Below, piece after piece: positions 1 through 13,822 of a stretch of DNA of 64,000 nt. A program made the position numbers and the translations under genes. The stretch's first letter is position 1. Every line of letters begins with the position of its first letter. The notes below the pieces were generated by a model that was not told the DNA's origin, made no database searches, and saw only the letters and a list, made by a program, of their open reading frames with translations. The DNA comes from Leptodontidium sp. MPI-SDFR-AT-0119 (Eukaryota > Ascomycota > Leotiomycetes > Helotiales > Leptodontidiaceae): positions 310,001 to 374,000 of the forward strand of contig JAHLEZ010000025.1 of NCBI GenBank assembly GCA_020726505.1, written 5' to 3'.

Positions 1-75
1 TGTTTGTTTCGAGGATCTCCGAATTGGGCTTTCGAGCGACGGGGTTTCAAGCTATATACGACCTAGTCAGTTATC

Positions 76-2472
76 ATGGCTCTCAGCAACCTTTGGCAGA
101 AAGTCGTGCAGGAGAAAGTGGCTGTCGCAACACATCATGATAATTCCTCGGGAACAGTCTATCGCGATGGAGATGTGGAATACACGCGTGAGGCAGGCGC
201 AGGAAATAACTCGAAGCCATCATACCAGGAGGCATCTGGAGCGCCAGTTGAGAAGGAGAGTCCACTGGGCTATCAGATTAGGTGGTTCACAGTTATTTTC
301 TGAATATTGGACAGATGATTGGCACTGGAGTGTTTTCGACTCGTATGTTACCGGACTCTTTTCCTTCTTTATTCTCGACTCGCTGTCGCCCGGTGGAAAT
401 AGGAATAGTTCGAACTTGGGATGATAGCTGGTCGCATTTTCCAGAATCTAGGCTCCGTAGGCCTCAGCTTGATATACTGGTTCATCGGTCTCTTGTGATC
501 GCCGGGTCTGGACTATCCGTCTACCTCGAGCTGGCTTCATACTTCCCAAATCGTTCGGGAGCCGATGTTGTGTATCTCGAACAGGCATATCCGAGACCGA
601 AGTACTTCTTCCCAACGGCTTTTGCAGTTTTGAATGTATTGCTGGCCTTTAGCAGTAGTAATTCTATTGGTATGTTCTCTGTAATCTCGGTGGAAGGGTC
701 AGTCTGACTAGAGTGGTGCTGTCCACCTATCTATTTAGGATCACGGATCATGAGCCTACAGAATGGGAGGCGAAAGGAGTTGCTATTGCCGGTTATACAG
801 TTGCGACCATCTGTAAGTAACCTAGAATACTGATCATGCCAGCAAGCGTTGACTTTATAAATAGTCAGCATTCTCTCCACCAAGTACTCTCTATACTTCT
901 CTAATAGTATCGGAATCGTGAAAGTTCTAACTTTAGTCATGTAAATTAGGAGATCACCCAAACAGATGCATCGTTGATTTTCCAATAGTATCAGCATCAC
1001 AGGCTTCGTTGTCCTGGGCGTTCGAAGGGACAACGGGTAGTGCATGGGGTATCACAACTGCCCTCATTAGAATCAACTTGCATATGAGGGATATGCGAAT
1101 GCGTTTAACATGGTAAATGAAGTGAAGTTTAGCAGTGTTTCCCCCTCTCCATAGCTAGCTAACGCTTCAAATACAGGATCCAATCAAAACAATCAGGTGG
1201 GCAGGCCCAGCATCCCTTCTACTAATCGCCGCCTTAATTATATGTTTCGCAGCCAGCAAGTCGCCAACCGGCCCCAAACCCCAAACCCCAAACTCTGTTA
1301 TCCCTTAATCCAAACACCCTCGCCTAACATTTCTGAAGTCCCCAAAGAAGAAATGCGCACCGCATCTACTGCCGCCACCAGCCTCTTCTTCAGAAATGTC
1401 TTTGGTGGCAGCGGTACCGCTCGTGGGCTTAATGTCCTTATCCTTCTCAGCGCTTTCGGAAATCTCATCTCAAACCTCATCGGCTCCTCACGTATCATCC
1501 GTGAATGCGGACGACAGGGTGTCCTCCCTTATCCTCGATTCTGAGCTTCAACTCAGCCATTCGGCACACCGCTTGGACCATACGCGCTCAAATACACGCT
1601 GACGCTACTTATGATTGTGGCGCCACCTTTTGGGGATGCTTTTGATTTCGGTAAATATCTCCCTAATCCATAGATTTGAGCCTTTCACTAACTGATGGTC
1701 GGATAGTTGTTGACCTGGAAGAGCTACCCCGATGCCGTTTCTATCTCTTTATGGCTACCGATCTCTACATAATTCGTTTACGCCGGAAAACGCATTGGCG
1801 CAGAGCGCAGTGAATTCTGAGCTTGGGACGTAGCTGTCATTTTTTGGATTCTGGTGCAGGTATTCCTGCTCGTAATGCCATGGTATCCGCCTCCACGAGG
1901 GAGGTATGGTGGACGTGTTAGTTTTTGGTATGCGGAGTATTGTGTTACCGGGATTGGAATGTATGTCTCCCTACCCTCTGACAGAAACTTCACATTGATT
2001 TGGAAGCTAACGAAGAAATAGTCTCGTTGCTTGCGGTATTTACTATGTGATATGAATTTATGTCCTTCCTCACTGGTGCGGCTACAGAATTCGACAAGAG
2101 GTACTGGTGCTGGATAATGGAGCGACGACGCATAAACTTGTGAACGTCAGACTTGCGCAGCTGGAAGAATGGGATCGTACGCATGACGTTACTGGGAAGG
2201 TCATAAGTGGTGGCAGCAGGGGAAGTGGAAGCGACTCGAGGAGTAGTCAGGAGCAGGGTGTGCTGAGGGAGAGAATTGGGGTGAGAAGAGTGTTTGAAAG
2301 AGCTTTTATACCATGGAACGTTGTGTTGAGTAATTTGCATCTTAGGCGGAAATTGTTTGAATGTACTCGGCTTATAGATCAGAACGGCAACTGGTGCTCC
2401 TATCACCCTCACTTAATGAAAACAAACATCTCCCTTGTCACAATCGCATTTAGCTACTGCCCAATCTTTTAA
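76..2472 (+). pseudogene. LAT/MUP1-type amino-acid permease pseudogene
   Basis: The relic resembles high-affinity methionine/large neutral amino-acid permeases of the plasma membrane (APC superfamily). Family blocks appear in order: NIGQMIGTGVFST at about 304, ELASYFPNRSGADVVYLEQA at about 528, a TKYSLYFSNSIGIVKVLTL block near 880, PKEEMRTASTA near 1343, LISNLIGSSRIIRECGRQG near 1465, LKYTLTLLMIVAPPFGDAFD near 1590, and IRQEVLVLDNGATTHKLVNV near 2095. They fall in different frames. Frameshifts are visible at about 300, near 495 and near 1330. In-frame TGA codons sit at 1542-1544 (where Trp is expected) and 1818-1820 (probably former CGA). Introns are still recognisable, for example 1650-1705. 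Coding probably ended between 2290 and 2472. I infer that the gene is dead; several indels make sequencing error unlikely. Confidence 0.85.
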
Positions 2473-2499
2473 ACTCGCCATCGCCTCTGAATTGCAAAA

Positions 2500-4759
<2,260 letters not shown>

Positions 4760-4764
4760 TGTTG

Positions 4765-4795
<31 letters not shown>

Positions 4796-4798
4796 TGT
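4765..4798. repeat. (GT)n microsatellite next to a start codon
   Basis: Twelve GT units, an AT interruption and four more GT units, beginning 5 bp upstream of the monooxygenase start codon (4757-4759 on the minus strand). On the mRNA this is a (CA)n tract in the 5' leader. Confidence 0.95.
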
Positions 4799-6070
4799 AG
4801 GTGTTTGTATTTTGGTTGACGTAGATGATGTTTTAGGAGATGATGAAGGACAAAATCCTGAAATATGAAGAGATGAGATCCAAAAGGTATGAAGCGAAGT
4901 AAAGTATGTAGATGGGTAGCCGCTGGCCGATAAATAGTCCCGGAGCTCGGATCAGATCAGATCCACTCAAATCACAAACTCAAATCCGTAGCGTACTTCT
5001 CTTATCCTTAGCAGTCCTCAATCTCAATATTAGACCGAGATCAAGCCAGCTGAGATATATATATCCTCTTTCTTCTTCTCACCCCATAAAACAAAATCAT
5101 CCAAGCTTTAGAAGTACGGAACTTACATCTAACCACCTTATAAACACATCCCAGCCTGCACCGTGGCGCACCTCCAAGAACTAAGGAAAAACAATCTCGG
5201 GAGATAAGTTCGGGAGCTAGGACAATAATTACAAACCCTTCTCTCCTTTTGAACACCTACAGCCACAACACCTTTGGAGAGGCACGATTTGTGGGCAGGA
5301 TATCATTGAATGCGGGCAGCGTATGGCAGGGTACTAGGTTACTGGATGGGAGGTCTTCACAGCAGAGCGGGCACAGCGGGATAATTCCGAAATAACCGAG
5401 GCCACGAGCAAGGATTGGCTCTCTCCTACTATGGGATTTTACATCGGCATGTCATCCACACCCAGAGAGATATTGGGGATAAGTGAAGATCCGATAGAAC
5501 GGCATTTACATTATCACGTTATAATTTGAATTCCAAGATTCCCTACCTAGCTAGATGTTGATTTTTTCCAGTGGAGAGAATGTATGGGCTGTTTTGTCAA
5601 AGATTGGCTCTTGGCTGGCGTGGCAATTTGGGGTAAGAGATGAGGGCGGATTTTGGAAATGTAGGGAATGGTAACAGAGGTCGGGAGAGGACCTTCTTGG
5701 TGGATCTCAAAGTCATGCTTATACGGTTAAACAAATCGATGCAGAATGTTTCAATCAGTCCCCTTTTGCAATCACTCTATCCCCGTATTGAGAAGCGAGC
5801 ATGTCAATAACCTGTGGTTTCATTCAACTAACTCATCTCCATTGCAATATTAGCATGAACTCCACTTAAGAATTTTTTCTTTCTATATATTATTTATTTC
5901 TACCGATCATTGTCATATCACCTGCCATAGTAGATCTAGCTAAATACACACTAATGCACGCACACCTATCCATGCATATTCTCAGCCTCTCCAAAACGCC
6001 CAGCGCCGGAATTACGATAGCCACCGGCTCGTCTTACCCCTTCGTCCACGTCCTCTTTGACCAGTCCTAG
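4799..6070. other. Intergenic, promoter side of the monooxygenase
   Basis: I see no supported gene. Short open frames have no recognisable content. The first few hundred bases should hold the monooxygenase promoter. A minus-strand frame at about 5975-6095 is open but not convincing and may be the tail of the adjacent DUF3435 relic. Confidence 0.5.
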
Positions 6071-6071
6071 G

Positions 6072-8830
6072 TTAGGTCCCGTAATAGTCAGGACACTATC
6101 CCGTGGATCCTCGTTGTATGATTTTAAAGATGCATTTTGTGCTTTAAGGACATCCGATAGATCTTACACCTAATCTAATCTCCTCGTCGAATGTTGGCTA
6201 AATGTTTTCGCTTAAAGTGCTTGGTTAAGTCGCCTGGAGTCGCAATTGAATATATACGCTTCTCGAACAGTAAACTCTTCTTTCTTAAACATATAAAGCA
6301 GACAGTGGGCCTCTTCTCCTTGAATACTAATAACGTAGTAGCGCTTAGCGCCTGCTTCTTGGTATTAGCGGTTGTTAGCTGGGTAGTAGATCTTTGAGTC
6401 TGGGTGGAACGCTTTTCGCGTGGCATAGTAATAATACTGCTTTCTTGGAAGTGGCAGTAGGCGGCGACGGTATTAATCACAGCGTTACGCCAACGAAATT
6501 CCTCCTCTATAGTCGAACCTAGTAAGGTCATGACTATCTCGACTAAGCACTTTTGCATTGATGACATCTTAGGAAGTTTCTTAACTGTAGCGTTAGGAGC
6601 GTCGCTGAACTTAAGCCCGGCGAGTTACAACTTAACCTCGTTGATAAGGCGATCTTTATCCTACGTATCTCGGACCTGCTTGAGGAGTATAGCTCTTAAA
6701 CACTGCCTTAAGTTGATAATCTCGCTACTAATGGCCCTATACTCAGGTTGTTTCGTTGCCGTGCCCTTGTAGCGCTGGTTCCACCTTGCGCGCTGTACTA
6801 GAAGTTGACGGAGTCGAGGATTTTTATTTACGAACTAGGATTGCTCGAGTGTAAGGCACTGCAAGTGATCAGGATCGATCTATCGTATCATTCGCGAGGC
6901 GGCTCGCATTAAGTCTTTCTGAGGTTCGAAACCCGATATAATAGCACGGACGTTAGTAGATCGCTATGGGAGGTAGTGCTTAATAAAGGTGTCGATACTC
7001 GCGTATTGAAGTATTATGTTCTGTAGTGCGTTACTTATGTCCTCTGTTCGTGTAAGCACCTAACCTATAGTTGCAAATATAAGGTCAGAAGGTACTTACT
7101 ACTCTTGTTATACGTATTACCGGCGTTATAACGAAGATATTATAGCCGCGTGGAGTCCAGAAACCTAAGGATAAAGCTAATAACCTTTATTAACAATAAA
7201 AGAGTTACGTATGTTAGACGCTCGTTAAGTGAGATCTTATAGCCGTAGCCTGTCCTGATCGACTTCTTAAATATAAGAATATCTAGTATACTCGGCTTGA
7301 GGGGCAGCTCTAGTTACTACTAGGTAAGTCGGATATCTAGTTCGCTTAATTGCGGGGCGGACACGAGATTCGGAGCCGCAAATGCTTTGTCAGCAAAGAT
7401 TCAGCTCAAGAGCTACACATGCGGGCTAAGGATAAGAGAAGGATCGAAGATAACCTCAGGAAGGACGAAATTAATGCAAACGTGTGTAAGTAGTTTTTTG
7501 ATACGGATATGGAAATAGGTCCAGGGAAGCGGACGGTATAAAACTTCCGGATCCTTTTCACTAAGCAACTGCTTCGTAAACTCGCAAGTGAATTCTATTA
7601 CGATCCGATACGGGCCGCCAATAGGGTCCCGAATTTTGGCCATAATAATATTACAGTAGCGAAGATTCAGGAGCGCTCGAGGGCGATTTCCGGAGAACCC
7701 AGCGAGCTAGCAGAATATAGTAAGCTAGGCGCGGTGCCGACCGTGCGTGAACTGTTTTTTAGTCGTAGTTAACATGCCTTAGAGGTATTTTACGAGATCC
7801 TCGACGTACATTACTGTTTTCTCGCGCTTCTTCTTTATTAGCTTATGCTTCTTTGCTGGCTTCCTCAAGATTTACCAAGCTAGTGGTTAGCATTCGGCCG
7901 CCATTAAGAGAGGATGCGTAAGAGCGTAAATAGAACATGCCCGATAGATCTTCCGATTAATCTCGCCTTTGATCTTATCGCTAGTCGCCCTCTTATACAC
8001 CGGTCGAAAGACCTTCCAATATATCCCGAGGATGTGAGCTGATCGGACGCCGGGAACCCTCCTTCTACCTTCCCTCGACGCTAATTAAGAAGCTAATCGA
8101 AAAATATATAAATGACCCGTAGTGAAATCTTTATTATCGTTTGTTAAGGATTTTTCTTTGTATATTTGCAATACTCGGAAGCTGTTAGTCTAGTGATCTG
8201 CGAATAGAACATGAGCCGTGAAACCTACTGGGAAAAAAACGTCCCTTAATATAATCCAAGAGGAGGCAGCTGCTATCGCTATAATCCTCGGCCATGTACT
8301 CGGACTCATCGAAGTCATCTTCTTAATTGAGGTAATATTCTGGTGGGTGGTCCTTGTCCTCGTTCTCGTTAATGATCATGCCGTCTGCATCATTCCCTCC
8401 TTCGACGTCAGAATCAGTCTGTCGGGTTGGTATCAGAATCAGTCGAACCTAACTCGTCCCCTATCTCCCAGTCGTTCCAATGCTTCACCACCGTCTGGAA
8501 GTGGTGCTGCAGGATGGCGCCGAAGTTCGTGATACCGGGCACGGTCAGAAGCCCGTCGACGCGGGTATCTTTCTGTACGAACTCGGGGAGGCATGACTAA
8601 AGTAGGTGCGAATATATTTTAGGAGTACTTTGATAGCGATGATCTATGAAGTCCTTACAGAGGTTGTCACAACAATATCTATTGCCGTACTTGGAGCCGT
8701 ACGCCGAGCTACCTATTGAAGGTAGTTCTAAAAGATTATCCTGTCGAGAAATATACAGTTAATCTCTAGTGTCATATTAGTTCTTCGCCGCCTAAAAGCC
8801 GACTAGATTTCGGCGACTTCGATATTCTAT
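6072..8830 (-). pseudogene. Degenerate DUF3435 (tyrosine-recombinase-like) / C2H2 gene
   Basis: A minus-strand relic of the fungal DUF3435 ('FluG-domain') family, which includes the captain recombinases of Starship giant transposons. At 7643-7413 the frame reads IRDPIGGPYRIVIEFTCEFT, then PEVIFDPSLILSPHV. It continues past two stops into IFADKAFAAPNLVSAPQLSE and LELPLKPSILDI. The C-terminal end at 6567-6180 has a zinc finger (CFICLRKKSLL...GDLTKHFKRKHLANI) and a second finger-like block near 6160-6085 (CKIYRMSLKHKMHL). The frame is broken by many TAG/TAA codons, mostly where Gln is expected, as RIP produces. The N-terminal part (7700-8830) is too degraded to read. I infer a non-functional copy; I cannot tell a true captain from a non-captain relative. 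Confidence 0.72.
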
Positions 8831-8905
8831 TTTCAAGTGTTACATCTATTTCTAAATCTCATCTACTATCAAAAACCCAACACCTTATTCCCAACCCCCC
8901 AAACC

Positions 8906-9843
8906 TCAAAACTGATAAATCTCATCCTTCCCAAACCCCAACTCCTTAAGAATACCCCCCCTACCCCTCCTCCCCACAAGCGCCTCCTCCATAGGCGGCG
9001 GTCCACAAACAAAAACCTTCGTGTCAGCCTCCTCTTTCTCTCCGAGAACCTCGAGCAATAACTCCTTCGTCACATACCCCTTCCTCAACACAGACCCTTC
9101 AACTGGATGGCTGACTGTATATATAGCTTTGAACCGCCCTGGAAACTTTCTCTCAAACTCATCAAACTCATTTTTCAGAAGAACGTCTACGTCAGTGTTC
9201 ACACCAACAATCATAGTGATTTTCGTCTTGTCCTCTGGATTCCGCAGAATTCCTTGCGTTAACTGATAGATGGGAGTGATCCCGGCGCCTCCAGCAATCA
9301 TCGTGACGTGGGAGAAAGTGTTCGGTTTGTATTTGTAGCCCGGTAGTGCTGCGAGGAAGAAGAGCTTGTCGTCGGGGGAGAGGGAGTGGAGGTAGTTGCT
9401 GGCTTTACCGTTAGGGTAGCGCTTTATCATCAGCTCCAAGGAGCCCGGCTCGTCTAAGGAGTTGATGGGTGTGTAGGGTCGCAGGACGGGGAACCAGCGG
9501 CCCGCGGGCCAGGACACAGTCAACACAGAGGCTTTGCCACATCAGCAACTCTCCTATTCCACATCACCGGCGAAGAGAACTTACAGGTCAGAGTCAGCCC
9601 ACTGACAGCGTTCGAATCGGGAAAGGCAAAACGCAAACGCTTCGTATTGTGGCTTACAGTCTCCGAACTTTCTAGGCGGAGCGTGGGGCCGAGTAGGCCG
9701 GAGAAGACTTTTGAGGGTGGTGATGATGGCGATTCAGCGTAGAAATTGCGAATGAAGAGGCATTTTGCTCCCCATGCGCTCAGGCCGAGGCCTGTAACGG
9801 CGACGACGGCTGGGCGTTGCCGGAGGACTCGAGAGACAGACAT
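8906..9843 (-). CDS. NADH-cytochrome b5 reductase (MCR1-like, mitochondrial)
   Basis: FAD enzyme that passes electrons from NADH to cytochrome b5-type acceptors. Two exons, 9843-9585 and 9531-8906, separated by a 53-bp GT-AG intron; 885 nt, 294 aa. The N-terminus has a hydrophobic segment (AVVAVTGLGLSAWGAKCLF, residues 12-30) suited to a mitochondrial outer-membrane/intermembrane-space anchor. RPYTPINSLDEPGSLELMIK carries the FAD-binding RxYT signature, GGAGITPIYQLTQGIL the NADH-binding glycine motif, and VFVCGPPPMEEALVG the C-terminal CGPP motif. It ends in the usual aromatic residue (EIYQF). Length is slightly below the usual 310-325 aa. It resembles the second Pezizomycotina paralogue more than canonical MCR1, so I leave the symbol blank. 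It looks intact. Confidence 0.93.
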
Positions 9844-11524
9844 TGTGTTGCTAAGAGATGATAGAGGAATGCGGTGATTGTGGTCGAGGTCAATTGAAGT
9901 TCAAACCATGTGCAACATCGCACAAGTGCCTTTTGATCGGGCGACATCCCTCTGTTGCTGGGACTAAAGTCACGGTACTTGTTAAGGCCTGTTCGCAAGA
10001 CCAATGATATCAGGGTTTCTGCAAGGGGCAATCGCGCACTTAAACCGAGCCGAAAACCTCCGGTGGGATTAGAGGATGGCGTGTTATGGATAGATTCACA
10101 GGAATGCTGGACTTATGGACTTTTCACATCTCCGAAGGCAGTATGGCCCTGCTCACAGAGTAGACTAATGGACTTTTCACATCTCCGAAGGCGGTATGGC
10201 CCTTCTCACAGAGTAGACTTACGGACTTTTGACATGTCCGACGACAGTGTGGCCCTACTCACGGAGTGGCATGACAGCCGAACTCGTCCCACGGTCTCTG
10301 TTCCGAGTCTCAGGGAGATCTAATGTGATCCTCGTCCGGGTACCGTATCAGCATCGGGTTGCACTGCAATTTTAGCATCCAGGAGGAGCTTGAAATCACT
10401 CAGCAATCAGTCAGCCAGTATTCGAATCGGTAGTGGTGCCGAGGAGGGACAGTGGAAGGTGCATTCTTTACACGTCAATCGAGCCGAGAACGCGTACAGA
10501 CGCCGAAGGCACTGGAATGGCACAAGAGAAGGTTCGGAGCCGCGTCAAGCGATGTAGAGGATACAATTAAAGTTATTGCGGCACCGGCGGCGAAGCGACC
10601 GGAAGTCAGTTTGCACCTCAAGGAACGCGTACCGAAGGTGAACGCCCCACCGCAGAGGCGGGAGAACGTCCCGCAACGATGGCAGCGACTCTGAATCAGT
10701 CAACACACGAAAAAGTATGTCAACGAAGGCGCAGGTCAAAGTACTCACCCACCTGGCCAAGTCGCTGTTGAGAGCCAATTTGAGCCCCCCTGGTAAATGA
10801 AAGCTATGTGCATTCAAGCAACAAAGTTCTCAATCGGTGGGGACAAACTGGCATCATGAAGGGGCTGTCTCGTGAAGTCTATTTTTACTTGGCCGTCCTG
10901 AATTAGCTGCAATTTCAGCTAAAATCACTCGCTTACGGGGTGGGTGTCCCAGAAGCTAACCCCCAAAGTAACGCAATGAGATATAGTTTCCATTTGAACA
11001 TGCTTGTGCTAGTGACAAGGAACCTTGAATGCAGCTCCAGATAGGCCTGAACAACATCTTTTCTGAGGCCAGGAGCGTCCTTCCCCCGTTAATAAATGCT
11101 TCCACAATTCGCATGCCGAAGTCGTCTTGATTCCATATATTAACAGCTTCCATGCCATATCCACTGTACCGAGCGATCAAATAACATTTGCTCAATACAA
11201 CTAATAGCATAACGTCCGTCCCTGCGTGGCCTGCTGTGCCGAAAAATTGGACAAATTTCATAATTTATAGGTCGCCGTATTAATAGAAATAGTGTGATGA
11301 ACCTATAGCTAACTTTAAATATAAAAAACTTTTTGTTGTGATTGCTTTAAAGTGGACGTCGTGGAGAAAGTTCGCGATTCTGGCGATCTCATTAGTCGTT
11401 TTCGGCACCAGGTTTTTCGCCACGCAAGGATGGACGTATTAAGTTACTCTGTCAATGCGAACTTATGGTGGTGTCAGCGTGCCTTCAAGGTGCCCACTCA
11501 AGTTATGTGCCGTCTCACGACATA
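9844..11524. other. Intergenic, with a short tandem repeat
   Basis: No supported coding sequence. The part from 9844 should contain the reductase promoter. The only structure I see is the 53-bp tandem repeat listed separately. Confidence 0.5.
10115..10273. repeat. 53-bp tandem repeat, three copies
   Basis: Units begin at 10115, 10168 and 10221. Copies one and two are nearly identical; the third has diverged. The core reads GGACTTTTCACATCTCCGAA, followed by a second half ending in CTCACAGAGTAGAC. The period is not a multiple of three, so it is not a protein repeat. Confidence 0.9.
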
Positions 11525-13391
11525 ACGTCTCACCCCCCCTTCCGGACACCCCCGCCTTCCGGACACCCCCGCCTTCCGGACACCCCCGCCTTCCGGACAC
11601 CCCCGCCTTCCGGACACCTCGCTTAATTCTAGTACTTCCTATCCAAGACTTAATAACTCTATATTGCCTCAACTTCTATATATAAAACTATAGAATCTAA
11701 ATCTCCTTCTAATTCTAATTCTTTAAGTATAATTTGACGATCTCCAGCTACGATTTAAGCCTCCCGAATAACACGTGTTATTACAAACTTAAAATTTAGA
11801 CTAGTTTAAACTTTCCTTCTTTTCTTTAGCTTTAATTACTCTAATCTCTCCTCTAACTCTCGAATCCTCATATTTGCCTTCCCTAATTCGTAATCCTTTT
11901 CGTTAATTCCCTTTATAATCTTTCTAAAGAGTAGTCGTTACGTCAGAAGTTAATTATATAACCTACTAACTAAGGTATATATTTAGAAGTACATATCTTT
12001 CTTGCCTTTTAGAGTATATAACTCAACTAAAGTGCTAAAAACCTCCAGAGGCAGTATTAGTAAGTCCTATGACTCTTAAAAAGATAGATTTTCGGTTTAT
12101 TACTATTTTCCAATAGTAATAAGCTCATTAAAGGCTTAGCCACAAATACTAGCCACAACCCACTAGTTCTCTATCTAGCCTTAATATTTAAAGGAGTGAA
12201 ACTCTCTTATTGTGCCTTATAATAACAAACAAGGAAATTACGCTTACTAATAAGTATAGAATCAAATAAGGAACTTAATTTCTATAGCTCTTTCTAGTAC
12301 GCACACTTAAGGGCAGAGAAAATCGTTAAATCCAAAGGTTATAAGACGCGTGACATATGTGTAAGTAAAAACAAAAGGTATATATTATACTCAAGGCACT
12401 TCTAAAGGAATTCCGTAGTCTCGTGGCTCCTATAGCCGTCTAGGATAAGGAGTCTTACTAAATAATCACGTGGTTCCGTCTAAGGAATAATCACCTTCTC
12501 TAGCCACTCGAGAGCTGTAACATCGGTTATCCACCTATTATCGGTTGTAGTAAAGTACTACTTGTCCAATACGTCTAATTAAAACGGAAACCACTGTTAT
12601 TACACTAATTTTCCCTTGTAAATTATAGTAGAGTATATAGAAACTCTAACTACAGAGATACACTCGATAATTAATATCTAAGCACGTGAACTTAGCTGTT
12701 TTCCTTACATCTTACACTTTTCGACATGCCCTATAATGAATCTATTAAGGCCGTAGCCTTCTATAATACCAGTCTCGTCCATATTCCATCGTTAACTAGC
12801 TAAAATAGCTTTAATAGCCGGAATCTCTAATTTTTAGAACTAGGGTCTAATAACTTTAGAACAAATGTTATTAACACGTACAAAATCAACGTAAATTTGC
12901 TTCTTAGTTTTCAAAATAAGGTTACGGGCTAGAAATCGTGACATCCAGTGTCTGCCGAGTAGTAAGTAGTCCCCTTAGAAAGCTAAAAGCTTCTAGCCAA
13001 AAACCTTAATCTATATATACGTAACTCCACGACCAAGAGACTCTTGAGTAAGTACCCAATTAGTCAATCGATTCTCCACTACCGTAGGTAGCCTTTGTAA
13101 ATAACTAGCGGCCTCCTAGCGTAATAAAGTTATTATATTACGGTCACAAAGGGTAAACCTTAGAACACCCTACTTAAGCGTTGCCTTTCGTAAAGACTTG
13201 CCATTTACAATCTCCGCAAGAGCACACTAAACGTTAGACTCAGTGTATTCAAGCTCTATAATAAAAACAATTCACATTTTAAATTTCAAAAGAATCGATT
13301 AAGAATTAAAAGAATTAATAATTATTTAAGTTGGTAGGTGTAAATAGCAGTGAGATAAGCGAGGTGTCCGGAAGGGGGGGGGGTGAGACGT
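11525..13391 (-). mobile_element. Fot1/pogo-like Tc1-mariner relic (element 1)
   Basis: An 1867-bp element with terminal inverted repeats beginning ACGTCTCACCCCCC and flanked by TA duplications (11523-11524 and 13392-13393), the hallmark of the IS630-Tc1-mariner superfamily. On the minus strand near 12490-12290 the frame reads RLLILDGYRSHETTEFL and then YNIYLLFLLTHMSR, PLDLTIFSALKCAY, matching the DDE_1 (Fot1/pogo) block LLxLDGHxSHxxxEF...PxHxSHxLQPLDxxxF. Stops lie where Gln or Trp is expected and the interior is strongly AT-rich. Inside the left end are five copies of a 17-bp unit. The transposase is dead. Confidence 0.85.
11540..11618. repeat. 17-bp subterminal array, five copies
   Basis: TTCCGGACACC recurs at 11540, 11557, 11574, 11591 and 11608, separated by CCCGCC, just inside the left inverted repeat of element 1. 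The opposite end has only one copy (about 13367-13377, inverted). Such arrays are commonly transposase-binding sites; here that role is inferred. Confidence 0.95.
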
Positions 13392-13822
13392 TAAACAGTG
13401 AAGATGCCAAATAATCTAATTAACTTATTGAGAGTTACAAAGACCGCTAGGTCCCTTTGCCTTACTATATGTTAATAATTTTCATGTTACTAGTCTCATT
13501 TGAATGTTTTCTTCTCCTACGATACCTAGACTGTGCGGTTTAGTAGCTCTGACCAATATTTTCTCCTATGATGCTTGGATTGTTTGTTAGACAAGCAGCT
13601 CATGCTTTCGCATAGATCGAGGTTGATAAAGTCTCATATGTAAATTAATCTTAAATTAACATGAGTTCAAAGGTACAAATAGCTTAGATTGTAACGACTG
13701 CTGGTCCTATCGCAGCTCAAGCCGACGAGTCTGAACACGCGACCTCCGGTTCAGATCTCGGCAGCCAATCAAGATTACACTTGTCCTAGACGACTCGATT
13801 CCAATAACTCCATAGTCCCTAT
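13392..13822. other. Intergenic between element 1 and the EthD gene
   Basis: AT-rich; no gene seen. It contains two imperfect copies of a CTCCTAYGATRCYTRGAYTGT segment, around 13513 and 13562. Confidence 0.4.

Noticed and set aside
11463..11672. Short Gly/Arg-rich ORF over the 17-bp array
   Set aside because: It is a translation artefact of the subterminal repeat of element 1.
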